Origin: an uncultured Mycoplasmatota bacterium
GTDB taxonomy: Bacteria; Bacillota_I; Bacilli_A; RF39; UBA660
Assembly (NCBI GenBank): GCA_946630615.1
Contig: CAMOYX010000004.1
Coordinates: forward strand, 1 to 34,916
Direction of reading: 5' to 3'
Length of the DNA stretch: 34,916 nucleotides
Within the stretch, counting starts at the first letter, position 1; each line of letters starts with the position of its first letter. The position numbers and the translations under genes are program-made. The notes under the pieces are model-generated. The model saw nothing but the letters and a program-made list of their open reading frames with translations. It did no database searches and was not told the origin of the DNA. This document shows positions 17,801 through 25,484 of the stretch, piece after piece.

Positions 17801-20537
17801 TTATACGGTTACCATAACTTTCAACACGTCCTGCACCGCCAAATAAACTACCAACTTCTCCACCTTTCATATAAATATAAACTGTAGAAATATTTTGTTG
17901 ACTTGATTTAGTACCAGGGCCACCATTCAAAGTATTAACATATCCACCTTCAACAATAACCCTTAACTTTGTTGTAGCCATGCTACCATAAAGACCAGAA
18001 ACATATATACTCTGAGTATAATCAGTTGCAGATAAACCACTACCAAATGTACCACTCTTAACTATTTGAGTTACTCCAAAAGTAGCATTATCTCCATTTA
18101 AATTATTATAATAATGAGCCATTGTAGTTTCATAAACTTTTAAATCGTCTTTATTATTTTTAACTCTATCATAATCATTACCATAAGTAGCAATTACTAA
18201 AGGATTATCAAATGTTGTATTTGTACTAGTATTACAATCAGTAGCAGAAATAAAATAATAATCACCAGATTCAACTATTAAATGATACTTACTATCTGAC
18301 TTAGTACCAGAGTTATTTCCACCAGCTACATAATAAGCATTACGATAACTACCATTATTAGTAATACCTCTACCTATTTTTAAGTTATGTAAGTTACCAT
18401 ATATTGCAGCAGAGTTACTTGAACTATTTGCACTACCAGAAGAACTAATACTACTTGTAGTATAAAGTTTTACATACTCAACTCTAGTATCAGTATAGGC
18501 TTTAATATAGCTATTATTCATATTATAGTAGGCATTATTTCTTCTATCTATTCCATTATAATAACTAGTTAAAGTAAATGGCTTAGTACTTGACCAAGAA
18601 GAACCTGTACCAGTATCTAAATAAACTATATTAGTGTCTCTTGTAACAAAATAATAATAAGTTTTATTCTCATCAAATATATTTTCATTACCATTACTAT
18701 CATAGTAATTTAATAAAGTAAATGTTCCACATCCATTATAGTTTGTACAAGAACTTGTAGTTGAACTAGGTCCTGTATAGAAACCTGCCATATTAATACC
18801 ATCATACTTAGGATCTATTCTTCTTTCGACTAACTCTGTATCATAACTTGGAGTACTCACTTGACTCATACCATAACTACCAAGTTGATAATATGTTAAA
18901 TTAGGATCATACTCTTCTCCAGCTTCATGAAGTGTATAGGCATCACAATTATAATAATCATAACCCCACCATCCACCATAACCAGTTCTATAACAATAAT
19001 CACTTTCAGAATAAGGATTTCCATATTCATTCAAGTACCCATATGCACTTTCATTTAAATTTAATTCAGTATAAGTATAATAATCTCTTGATAATTTATA
19101 ACTGTATATTTCTTCGATAGCATCAACCTTAACAAATCCAGCACTATCTAAAGCATTAATAGCACTATTAATATCAGAATATCTACTTACAGTAGCAGCT
19201 GGATGATATAACCATGATGCTGTAAATGTAACATTAATATCTTTTGGTTTACCACCAGAGTAACTTACAGGTATAGTAGCTTTTCTAGTAAAGTAACTAC
19301 TATCTAAACTTAAAGTAATATCATTATCTTCTGTAATCCAACCATTAAATACATAATCATCTGGTCTTCCTGCAAATGGATTATCAATTAAATCAATAGT
19401 AATACTATTACCATCAACTGGATAATATTTATAATAAACTAACTTACTTTGTTCTTCATCATAACTAATATAACCAGTCTTATTATTAAATGTACCATCA
19501 TAAGTTATTTGAACTCTTACTAAATTAGAATCATTATAATAATTCTTATTATCCATTGTAGGAGTTCCATAGTCAGTACTTGTAGTGCCACTAGTATAAT
19601 TCAATCCTTTGTAATAATAGTAATCAGAATCCAAATCATTAATATAGACTGTATCATCTTCTACACCACTATTATGTAAGGTAATTACATTAGTCATAGG
19701 AGATTTTAATAAAGGAGCTCTAATTGGATTTAAAAGATTATAACTACTATTATTTGAATTAATAGATAAAGACATACCTTCTTCATTATAAGTAAAAGTA
19801 TATGTATTATCTTCATTTAAAGTATCTATACTATCTTCTTTATATAAAGTAGTATTTTCTACTTCATTTTGACTAAACACCTTTGTATATTCACTATCAG
19901 TAGTAGTTTCATATAACTTAGTACCATTAGTATCTAAATAAATATTATTTAATTTAGAATTAGTAATTTCTTTAGCTATAATGTATGAATTACCATCAGT
20001 TACTGTTGTACTAACTTCACCACTAATAATTATATTTTCCAACTTAGCATTAGTTAATTTATCTGATATTAAATAACTATTACTTTTAGTTAAATTAGAT
20101 TTAATATTTTTAATTTCTATATTTTTTAAAGTACCTTTAAAGTTTCTAAATAAACCTTCTTCTATATCTCTATCTTCAATTAAAATGTTATATATTGCAT
20201 ATCCATTACCATCTATAACACCACTAAAGTTTTCAATTGAAGTAATTTTATTATTACCTAAATTAATATTACCAGTTAACTTATAATATAAATTTAAGTA
20301 AGAATCATCTGAAGCTAAGATGTTTTTAAAATAAATAAATTCATTAGCATTACTAATTAAATAAGGATTGTCTTTAGTACCAGAACCACCTAAGAAGTTA
20401 AGTGCAACACTTTCTCCATCCCAAGCACTTCCATCAAGTTCAGCTTTAGTATTAGTAGTATTAAACTCATATAAAAGGAATATAGATACTACTAATAATA
20501 AAACTGTTAATATTTTATTTATCTTTTTATTATTCAT
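11889..20537 (-). CDS. Giant exported beta-helix-like repeat protein (YGGGN repeats)
   Basis: 2882 aa; N-terminal signal/TM KILTVLLLVVSIFLLYEF; GTKDNPYLISNANEFIYFKNIL; about 26 [IV][YF]GG[GS]N-type turns in two blocks; SD aggaggg; no LPXTG motif or C-terminal TM. Confidence 0.9.
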   Translation of the reverse strand: MNNKKINKILTVLLLVVSIFLLYEFNTTNTKAELDGSAWDGESVALNFLGGSGTKDNPYLISNANEFIYFKNILASDDSYLNLYYKLTGNINLGNNKITSIENFSGVIDGNGYAIYNILIEDRDIEEGLFRNFKGTLKNIEIKNIKSNLTKSNSYLISDKLTNAKLENIIISGEVSTTVTDGNSYIIAKEITNSKLNNIYLDTNGTKLYETTTDSEYTKVFSQNEVENTTLYKEDSIDTLNEDNTYTFTYNEEGMSLSINSNNSSYNLLNPIRAPLLKSPMTNVITLHNSGVEDDTVYINDLDSDYYYYKGLNYTSGTTSTDYGTPTMDNKNYYNDSNLVRVQITYDGTFNNKTGYISYDEEQSKLVYYKYYPVDGNSITIDLIDNPFAGRPDDYVFNGWITEDNDITLSLDSSYFTRKATIPVSYSGGKPKDINVTFTASWLYHPAATVSRYSDINSAINALDSAGFVKVDAIEEIYSYKLSRDYYTYTELNLNESAYGYLNEYGNPYSESDYCYRTGYGGWWGYDYYNCDAYTLHEAGEEYDPNLTYYQLGSYGMSQVSTPSYDTELVERRIDPKYDGINMAGFYTGPSSTTSSCTNYNGCGTFTLLNYYDSNGNENIFDENKTYYYFVTRDTNIVYLDTGTGSSWSSTKPFTLTSYYNGIDRRNNAYYNMNNSYIKAYTDTRVEYVKLYTTSSISSSGSANSSSNSAAIYGNLHNLKIGRGITNNGSYRNAYYVAGGNNSGTKSDSKYHLIVESGDYYFISATDCNTSTNTTFDNPLVIATYGNDYDRVKNNKDDLKVYETTMAHYYNNLNGDNATFGVTQIVKSGTFGSGLSATDYTQSIYVSGLYGSMATTKLRVIVEGGYVNTLNGGPGTKSSQQNISTVYIYMKGGEVGSLFGGAGRVESYGNRIIQATGGKVDYGLFGASNGSSTVDLSNMNAQINDDTYLYLGGNFEAGDETLVSNEATRYDVTAGSVFGIGAGRSSSTNVGSAENSYIIVNDNATIRGNIYGGGNFAATGITSTGSSCETKIKLLGGTVLGSVYGGGNQNGTGSSNILGEVNITLDGGSVRGSIYGGSNISGIIYGDTIINLKTGSVNTGVYGGGEGNNTGVEGNVLVNVGVNGETDNSKLTINKVYGGSAFGVVNGSSSTANRNATTKVNVYSGTVTGDVFGGAEGDNTYTPHVYGDVIVDVLGGNIGRVFGGNDKKGYPELNSTVLLHGGVVGNAFGGGNATSQPQTFIYLDGSTIVNNLFGGSNTSGTVNESSVVVLSGEASSIYGGNNEGGSTTLAKVRVYDGEFGSVYGGSKGSGASSGTTYVYFNGGDADNIYGGGNAASTTESFVYANKNGDDPVGNIFGGGNAATVSTTHVYLNGTDVTNVYGGGNQAGATTTNVNLYNGEITNIYGGANQSGNVTTSNILNATSNNLPSDFNTLTPYKTISEGESETYSNDGNVTPSINISQTSTTEYTVTLTYTNNTNKQMVGVDGYANVYVAWQNSNSFRNGYYVDSTSSSPNLYTNIRTRSSNSRNKYITLTIDYETTSEISIPAHSTSSIYFVIKNSYSPNLGALPDYTSRNNLSHYKLKDIIIGQGYPNYIPTLPSVTLDEPSDYESITTEGIGLTSSLNVMNYNPDSTYRNYVEVSITATNNTSSDLNDYVASIFINDPNAVLADNWGGANITHEDGMWYFDEVSLYNPNAPITIYANQSRTVTFHIYTNKEASDIGIVTSSNNNFVKVDNIYGGNNQNGLTSNANITLLKSGSYGNIYGGGNYAPTGVNNISITNIKKINNVYGGGNNSTTNTNANVSITNTNIHEDVYGGGNRGNVNSNTTVNIVNTKILGSAFGGGNAASVNGKSIINVSGNTKINGNLFAGGNSGTIGVENSITSSATVNVTGLDIGGNIYGGCNTSVVNGNAVIRIGSAVSDDTMAKGDIIINGTVFGGGEANSSGDANFDFKSYAVMNGTDVKIDGESYLDNGFAFTLKGSIFGSGNALLTKGDAIVYLANIGSITNISRNISIQRATRVTMDNVVMELSGAEDSTNDYSSVKYSLNRIDELILVNSSTLLVRENANMLKSFKSMSRIKGVLVNETVTINDGEHVVTNGSVNRVLIRSEKVLNVTTNQQATAYGVVSGMAFMGMYNVSSTGSISMGLYSSEYDNGDAANAGLLITGGTYILGLHSENHDITKDGFYTNSLNQDGTRIVTDYVVPTPPEAEYYMWAIGVQTDKIEITLEASKYSSLGTLSQPMSLYPYGGTEYRVVGFNADGLLEGVEVVDSSIIPKIAPIGTEPDQKIGLSMKAETSEWTFNGSTDFFSTNHGSYDGTTYYKNDITNSAPKFNFYLYHSKNIRQNKDLGNVVITLQVKYPKNEFEYELKYLRITVNINTIVFDLEDAYDASITYGKKYDFPAATDVNITKNSQFTAYFSLFTDGDPYVYGEVGEENTYKRVLTLTKALAPGTNITLIDSSSDKVGTNYYYYTITEADYNYFVNTLSYDAQVELPFSKFIRMDSTDPNNHYDDHLNDILYYYEDEVATNEEFLFIFDFANANVDSSLLNVTNNIGIELQKQNGTTLRTTLGIKQEIMKYTLYENSNINLSLNVTTSEGNIRYDQDYKMNLAIEPTYPDAGGGVKVVDTNYESSNMGLNITLVDSMDTQISGDALSGASITYDGNVYHADATGVFRIKVGEKVSKTTPKLTFNTTESLPVGDYTIFIKVFASQDGLHDANDMASNTREIPVTLLSNDNVIKVSVNDKSKIVHASDGKTLNGSKNIIVYIASSMRLRNPNLRLEIQRRSVNSIDSTSYSNVTYDNLFSTNLTLMANSGVFGLVPINPNEYFVTNNIDTTNSFTYTLADNPHSGTYRLVYSLYDNNQLIDSDEEYIIVLEDEVSN
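14690..15330 (-). repeat. C-proximal block of YGGGN-coding degenerate repeats (about 9 units)
   Basis: NIYGGNN, NIYGGGN, NVYGGGN, DVYGGGN, SAFGGGN, NLFAGGN, NIYGGCN, TVFGGGE, SIFGSGN. Confidence 0.8.
16300..17950 (-). repeat. N-proximal block of YGGGN-coding degenerate repeats (about 17 units)
   Basis: Recurrent [NSD][IV][YF]GG[GSA][NE] turns, e.g. NIYGGGNAAS, NIFGGGNAAT, NVYGGGNQAG. Confidence 0.8.
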
Positions 20538-20554
20538 ATCTATATCCCTCCTAT

Positions 20555-21634
20555 CTAATACATTTCGCTGTCTAAGAATCTTCTAGCATCTATGTAATCT
20601 TCTACTTCTTTCAAGCTAACGTTTAGTTTCTTTGAAAAACCTTGAATAGCTAAATTCACATTAACCAAATCATCTTGGTTATAATTCTTTAAAGTATTAA
20701 AGTCTTTATCAACCATTATTTTATACTTTAATACTTTATAAGTAGCATCAAAGAACTCTTCTCTATGATATAAAATAGAAAGTATCATAATCTCTAAATA
20801 AACTGTAATCGGCATTACATAAAGTCTATTTCTAAGACTATTACTAAATCCTATATCATTAAATTTATAATCATATTTTTCAGTAAATATTGGATTATCT
20901 AAAGTGTAATTAAGTTCAGATACACTACCGGATAATAGATTTAATGTTAAAGCATATAAGAATTTTAACTTATCTATTTCACTTGAACTAAATCTCTTCT
21001 CTGGATGATTTAAAGCTAGTATCTTTTGTACATGTCCTACAAAAGTAAGCTCTAGTTTTCTTTTACTACCACTTAAGATATCTAGTTTTAATTTACTTGG
21101 TTTTATAAGTCTCTTCTTAGAGTTATTCTTCTTAGCATCTTCTTGCATTACTTTAGTAAGTATTTTATCAAAATTTAAGAAACTAAATATTATAAATAGA
21201 ATAATAATAACTCCAACAATTTTAATAAGAGTAAATAAACTAAAATGGAATACTACCTTACCTACAATTTGATCTTTAACTATAGGATTATCATTAGTGT
21301 TATTTGCATCGCCTTTAGTTGTATAAGTATCACCACTAATACATACAATTCTATGAGTTATATATTCATTATCTTCTCTAAAAGTAATAATATCCTTTTC
21401 ATTATAAGTATCATTTAGTGAAACGATAACTACATCATTTACATCTAATTCATCTCTCATTGAACCTGTTGAAACGATAAAGTATGTATATCCAAATACA
21501 TCAACATAATCCTTCTTTAATAACTCTGTTGAGATAAAAGCATATAATGCAAATGTAATAATAATAGAGAAAATAACATAACCAAATACACTAGCAACTT
21601 TGTGTAGTTTATTCATTTGCATCACCACCATCAT
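20555..21634 (-). CDS. SipW/ER-type signal peptidase I with a long C-terminal cytoplasmic extension (true start possibly 21616)
   Basis: FIVSTGSMRDELDVNDVVIV, EYITHRIV (catalytic His instead of Lys), TKGDANNTNDNPIV; TMs on both sides; about 190 aa extra C-terminal region. Confidence 0.88.
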   Translation of the reverse strand: MMVVMQMNKLHKVASVFGYVIFSIIITFALYAFISTELLKKDYVDVFGYTYFIVSTGSMRDELDVNDVVIVSLNDTYNEKDIITFREDNEYITHRIVCISGDTYTTKGDANNTNDNPIVKDQIVGKVVFHFSLFTLIKIVGVIIILFIIFSFLNFDKILTKVMQEDAKKNNSKKRLIKPSKLKLDILSGSKRKLELTFVGHVQKILALNHPEKRFSSSEIDKLKFLYALTLNLLSGSVSELNYTLDNPIFTEKYDYKFNDIGFSNSLRNRLYVMPITVYLEIMILSILYHREEFFDATYKVLKYKIMVDKDFNTLKNYNQDDLVNVNLAIQGFSKKLNVSLKEVEDYIDARRFLDSEMY

Positions 21635-21655
21635 CCTTTTATCCTTATAACAATA

Positions 21656-21664
21656 ATTATACCA
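21656..21664 (-). promoter_or_regulatory. Extended -10 promoter (TGGTATAAT) of the signal peptidase/giant-protein operon
   Basis: Minus strand attaTGGTATAATtattgttataagg. Confidence 0.5.
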
Positions 21665-21700
21665 TAATAGATAAATAGATACTATAAATTACTATAAAAA

Positions 21701-21725
21701 AAGAAGATATTTTATATATCTTCTT
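21701..21725 (-). terminator. Intrinsic terminator downstream of the 534-aa gene
   Basis: AAGAAGATATTTTATATATCTTCTT hairpin, minus-strand T-tract. Confidence 0.75.
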
Positions 21726-23328
21726 AAGATAATTTACTAATTTCTACTAATTCGTTTATTAAATCAAAACTGATATTACTATTATCAATTGTCTCTATTA
21801 GAACTATATTATTTATATCAGTAAGTAAGTTATTTGGCTCTGCTAAAGCTTCCTTATTTACTTTAATATTTAATAAATTACATTTCTTAACTATTAAAGA
21901 AGATACATCTTCTTCATTAGTTAAATTTATAGTATTAATAAATTGATTTTTAGCATTATAAACATAACTAAATAAATCATTTACTTCTTCCTTAGGATTA
22001 TTAACTACTTTGTCACCATCTTTAACAGTTAACATATCTTTAGCATATTTATAGTTTCTAGTAGCTATTAATAATAAATCTCTTATACTCTTAGTATCAG
22101 TTAACTTACTAATTTCATCATTTAGTTTATCATCTTCTAAATCTTTATATAATTGATCTAACTTCTTAATAGATTGATTTATATCTATCTTAGCCTGTTT
22201 TTGCTTTTCTATATCTATCTTTTTAAAGAAAGATTTACCAGCATTATTTAAATATACTTTTAATATCTTACTTCTATTAGCCTCTTCTTTAGAAATTTCA
22301 GTCATTTTTTCTTTTAATTTACCCTTATAAGATTCTTTAGTCTTATATCTTTTTAGTAAATCATCTATTAAATTCTTATATTTAATATACGAAGTATATT
22401 CTTCAAGCATATTCTTAAGTTCAAATATATTTTTAAAGAATTCCACTTTACCATTAGCATCTAACATTCCAAAGTCAGTATTTACTAAATACTTGTTCAA
22501 TAAATCTTTTCTATACTTTGCATCTTCTAAGAAGTCACTTATTTTTAAAGTATCATTAACAAATAAATCAGTAATAACTTTATCATCAGTTTCATTATAT
22601 TTCTTTAAAGCATCAGTATAACCAGCATATAAATTCATATAATTATCTAAAGTAACTAAATCATCAAAAAATGTTTTATTTACTTTTAATACATATTTAT
22701 CTAATTCTTTTTGATATTTAGTACAAATAGATTTAATACATAACTTTAAATGCATAGTAATATCTGGGCATTCCCAGTATATAGATTCAAATAAATCTTT
22801 CATTAAAACATCAAAGTTCTCTTCATTCTCTACTTTAAAGAATTTAGTCATATAAACATAAGTAAACATAGAATAATCAAAATCATGTTTATTAACGTTT
22901 ATAGATGCTCTTCTAAATATAGAAATAGCTTTCTTAAGTAATTGATTTATCATCATTAAATTATTTGCTTCATAGTCTAATAAATCATTTTCAATTGTAG
23001 TTAAACCAAGCTTAGTTGGAGTATCCATTGACGGATCATTAAATTTAATAATTTCAGTAAATTCATTAACTTTATCTATTAGTTTTTCTTTTTCAAAAGA
23101 ATAATCTTTAGGATAGTTATTAGTATATCTTTCCTTTAATTCATTATAAAACTCACTCTTAAGTTTGCTAAACTTATCTATTTCTTTGTTTACAAATTCA
23201 TTTCTTTTATTCTGAGCGTCTCTTTTAAACTCCTCAATAACTTTTTTAGTACCTTTAGTAGTTTCTAACTTAAATTCGTTAATATATTTAGTATTCTCTT
23301 CAATTTTTTTTAAAATCTCGTTATTCAT
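21724..23328 (-). CDS. Cytoplasmic helical/coiled-coil hypothetical protein
   Basis: 534 aa, Lys/Glu/Asn-rich, no signal peptide or TM; no recognised family. Confidence 0.75.
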   Translation of the reverse strand: MNNEILKKIEENTKYINEFKLETTKGTKKVIEEFKRDAQNKRNEFVNKEIDKFSKLKSEFYNELKERYTNNYPKDYSFEKEKLIDKVNEFTEIIKFNDPSMDTPTKLGLTTIENDLLDYEANNLMMINQLLKKAISIFRRASINVNKHDFDYSMFTYVYMTKFFKVENEENFDVLMKDLFESIYWECPDITMHLKLCIKSICTKYQKELDKYVLKVNKTFFDDLVTLDNYMNLYAGYTDALKKYNETDDKVITDLFVNDTLKISDFLEDAKYRKDLLNKYLVNTDFGMLDANGKVEFFKNIFELKNMLEEYTSYIKYKNLIDDLLKRYKTKESYKGKLKEKMTEISKEEANRSKILKVYLNNAGKSFFKKIDIEKQKQAKIDINQSIKKLDQLYKDLEDDKLNDEISKLTDTKSIRDLLLIATRNYKYAKDMLTVKDGDKVVNNPKEEVNDLFSYVYNAKNQFINTINLTNEEDVSSLIVKKCNLLNIKVNKEALAEPNNLLTDINNIVLIETIDNSNISFDLINELVEISKLS

Positions 23329-23422
23329 TGTCGTTCACCAGTATACTCTTCTTTAAGAATTCTAAGTACTCTTCTATCTTTTTATAAACTTCTAAAAGTT
23401 CTTTAGTTGTCAATTCTTTCAT
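23321..23422 (-). CDS. Small 33-aa ORF overlapping the start of the 534-aa gene by 8 nt
   Basis: MKELTTKELLEVYKKIEEYLEFLKKSILVNDNE*; SD AGGTGG at 23427-23432; promoter-like sequence upstream; not in the supplied ORF track. Confidence 0.6.
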   Translation of the reverse strand: MKELTTKELLEVYKKIEEYLEFLKKSILVNDNE

Positions 23423-23442
23423 AGTACCACCTACTATATAAG

Positions 23443-23469
23443 TTTATAAAAAACTAGGTACATAGTCAA
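23443..23469 (-). promoter_or_regulatory. Putative promoter for the 33-aa/534-aa genes
   Basis: Minus strand TTGACT (23464-23469) and TATAAA (23443-23448), 15-nt spacer. Confidence 0.4.
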
Positions 23470-23482
23470 CTTGTAAGCACTA

Positions 23483-23511
23483 AAAAAAAGCACTATAAGT
23501 GCTTTTTTTTA
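23483..23511. terminator. Strong (bidirectional) intrinsic terminator after the 360-aa gene
   Basis: aaaaaaaagcactataagtgcttttttttt: GCAC/GTGC stem flanked by A8/T8 tracts. Confidence 0.85.
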
Positions 23512-23522
23512 CGTTAAATTAA

Positions 23523-24605
23523 CTATTCATTGTCTAAGCTGAAACCAATGTTGAAGTCCATAGATCCACCTGAAGCTGTGTTTTCACAGTCGATGTCTTG
23601 TCCTTCTACCCACATGTATACTCTAACTTTAGTAACACCTTTGTCTAAAGCAAATACGTTAGTACCACCTTCAGCACCATTGTTAGTAGAAATGAATTTA
23701 TAACCACTTCTAGTATCATTAATAGCTGTAACGATTGTAGAATCAGTAGTATCTAAATCTACACCATCAGTAATAGCAGCCTTAACACCATAGTATGGAC
23801 ATACAGTAGCACCAGTTACAGTACCAGTAATTGATGAGTAATTGTCATTACCATTAGAAATACCAGCAGCTGTGTGAACATTATTATTTGGTTCCCAAAT
23901 AATTGAGTTCTTTTGTTGAACTACTTCATCTGTACCAGTTTCATCAGTTACAGTAATATTAGCAGTTGTATTAGCAGTAGCTTTTAAAGCTTGCAAGTCA
24001 GCAACAGCAGTACCACTTGAAGCATTACCTTCAATTACAAAACCAATTCTTGATGAGTTTTGAATACCTGAAGCTGCACTTGTAGCAGTTAAAGCAACAC
24101 CACTTGAGTTAGTTAAATAAATCTTAGATGGTTTATTAACTGAGAAGAAAACGTCAAATGCAACATATTTACCATCAGCACTAGCTCTTCCACCAGCTGG
24201 AGTAGCAGTTTCATTAGCAATTTGAGTAGCAGTTAATTTATAAACACCGGCATCATTAGCAGCAATTAAACCATCGTACATATCGAAATATCCGTTAGGT
24301 CTAATAGTACCATCAGTAGATACTGGTGATAATGTTGTAGGAATTTGATTTACTGCAGTAGCATATCTTGCAGGTTCAATAATATCCTCATTTGATAATA
24401 TAGTCTTCCAGTTTGTAGCATCAGCTGAAATTTGTAAACCATTTTGTGCTGAAACATTAACATTGATTGAGTTAATAGAAACAGTACGGTTAGCTGTGAA
24501 CCATGCATAAGTACTTGATACTAATGCTGAACCAGTAAGTACAACTAATAAAATGGCTAAAAATATACGTCTTTGTTTTTTATTCTTTTTAGTTTTATTA
24601 TTCAT
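23523..24605 (-). CDS. TasA/camelysin-type exported fibre-subunit candidate
   Basis: 360 aa; signal segment LLVVLTGSALVSSTYAWFTANRTVSINSINVNVS; Ala/Thr/Gly/Asn-rich; C-term VRVYMWVEGQDIDCENTASGG; SD gaaggag. Confidence 0.75.
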   Translation of the reverse strand: MNNKTKKNKKQRRIFLAILLVVLTGSALVSSTYAWFTANRTVSINSINVNVSAQNGLQISADATNWKTILSNEDIIEPARYATAVNQIPTTLSPVSTDGTIRPNGYFDMYDGLIAANDAGVYKLTATQIANETATPAGGRASADGKYVAFDVFFSVNKPSKIYLTNSSGVALTATSAASGIQNSSRIGFVIEGNASSGTAVADLQALKATANTTANITVTDETGTDEVVQQKNSIIWEPNNNVHTAAGISNGNDNYSSITGTVTGATVCPYYGVKAAITDGVDLDTTDSTIVTAINDTRSGYKFISTNNGAEGGTNVFALDKGVTKVRVYMWVEGQDIDCENTASGGSMDFNIGFSLDNE

Positions 24606-24640
24606 ATCTAATTCTCCTTCTACTTTTTTTAATATGCATT

Positions 24641-25390
24641 TTAAGAAATATGCTCTTCCTTAAAATCCATATGCATCTTTAGTTCCCCGCCGAGTAAATC
24701 ATTTAAGCAATCAGGATCATCTCCCTCAATCCATATTACGACTGTATATCGATCTATAGATCCAGGTGTGAATTCCTCCCTTTCTTCTAGTACCGCAATC
24801 CCCTCATCCTCAGAATAAAATGGTTTAGTATCTACTTCTGGTTCATGTGTAGTTCCATTTCTCTTTGCATACACTGTAGGATTACCATTACGGTAAATCA
24901 TAATTCTTATGGCTTTATCAACGTTTCTAATTGAATCATCGATATCAGTCTCATACCAATAATTTACTGTTTCACTTCCTCTATTCATTACATAGAATGA
25001 GTAAGCAAAATAGTTTGGCCCATTATGACTTCCGTCTGCTTCTGTATCTACATCTTCACTTATCCAATGTTTAGATATATTATCCATATAATCTAGTGAA
25101 ATAGCAGATAACTCTTTTTGAGTATCATCTGTTTTACCAGTTTCAGATAAATATATGTTCTTATCATTGGCTAGATTACGATCTAGAGAAACAGTAAAGC
25201 TTCCTACCTTAAAGATTACATAAAGGAAAAAGTACGAAACTGCAAGTATCATTAGAAGAAATATAAACACGATTCTTACAATTCTTGCAAAAATCTTACG
25301 CCTATGAACTTTTTCGGCTGTAACTTTTACATAGCCTAAATTTTTCACGTTATTTCCTTTCTTACTTTTTCTTTTCACATAGCGAGTCAT
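24641..25390 (-). CDS. Membrane-anchored exported protein sharing the C-terminal WxEGxDxDC motif with the 360-aa protein
   Basis: 249 aa; TM IVFIFLLMILAVSYFFLYVIF then KVGSFTVSL; C-term YTVVIWIEGDDPDCLNDLLGG. Confidence 0.75.
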   Translation of the reverse strand: MTRYVKRKSKKGNNVKNLGYVKVTAEKVHRRKIFARIVRIVFIFLLMILAVSYFFLYVIFKVGSFTVSLDRNLANDKNIYLSETGKTDDTQKELSAISLDYMDNISKHWISEDVDTEADGSHNGPNYFAYSFYVMNRGSETVNYWYETDIDDSIRNVDKAIRIMIYRNGNPTVYAKRNGTTHEPEVDTKPFYSEDEGIAVLEEREEFTPGSIDRYTVVIWIEGDDPDCLNDLLGGELKMHMDFKEEHIS

Positions 25391-25404
25391 CCTATGCTAA
25401 ATAA

Positions 25405-25433
25405 ATTATATATCAACTAAAATAATTTTACAA
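25405..25433 (-). promoter_or_regulatory. Promoter of the 249-aa gene (and probably the 360-aa gene)
   Basis: Minus strand TTGTAA (25428-25433), 17-nt spacer, TATAAT (25405-25410). Confidence 0.6.
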
Positions 25434-25484
25434 CCTAAGAAATAATATATTTAGAAAAAAAAATATTTATGTTAGAATATAATT

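Noticed and set aside
24641-25390. Horizontal acquisition of the 249-aa gene because it looks slightly richer in GC
   Set aside because: Difference judged by eye only; no flanking mobile element, and the C-terminal motif is shared with the neighbouring gene.
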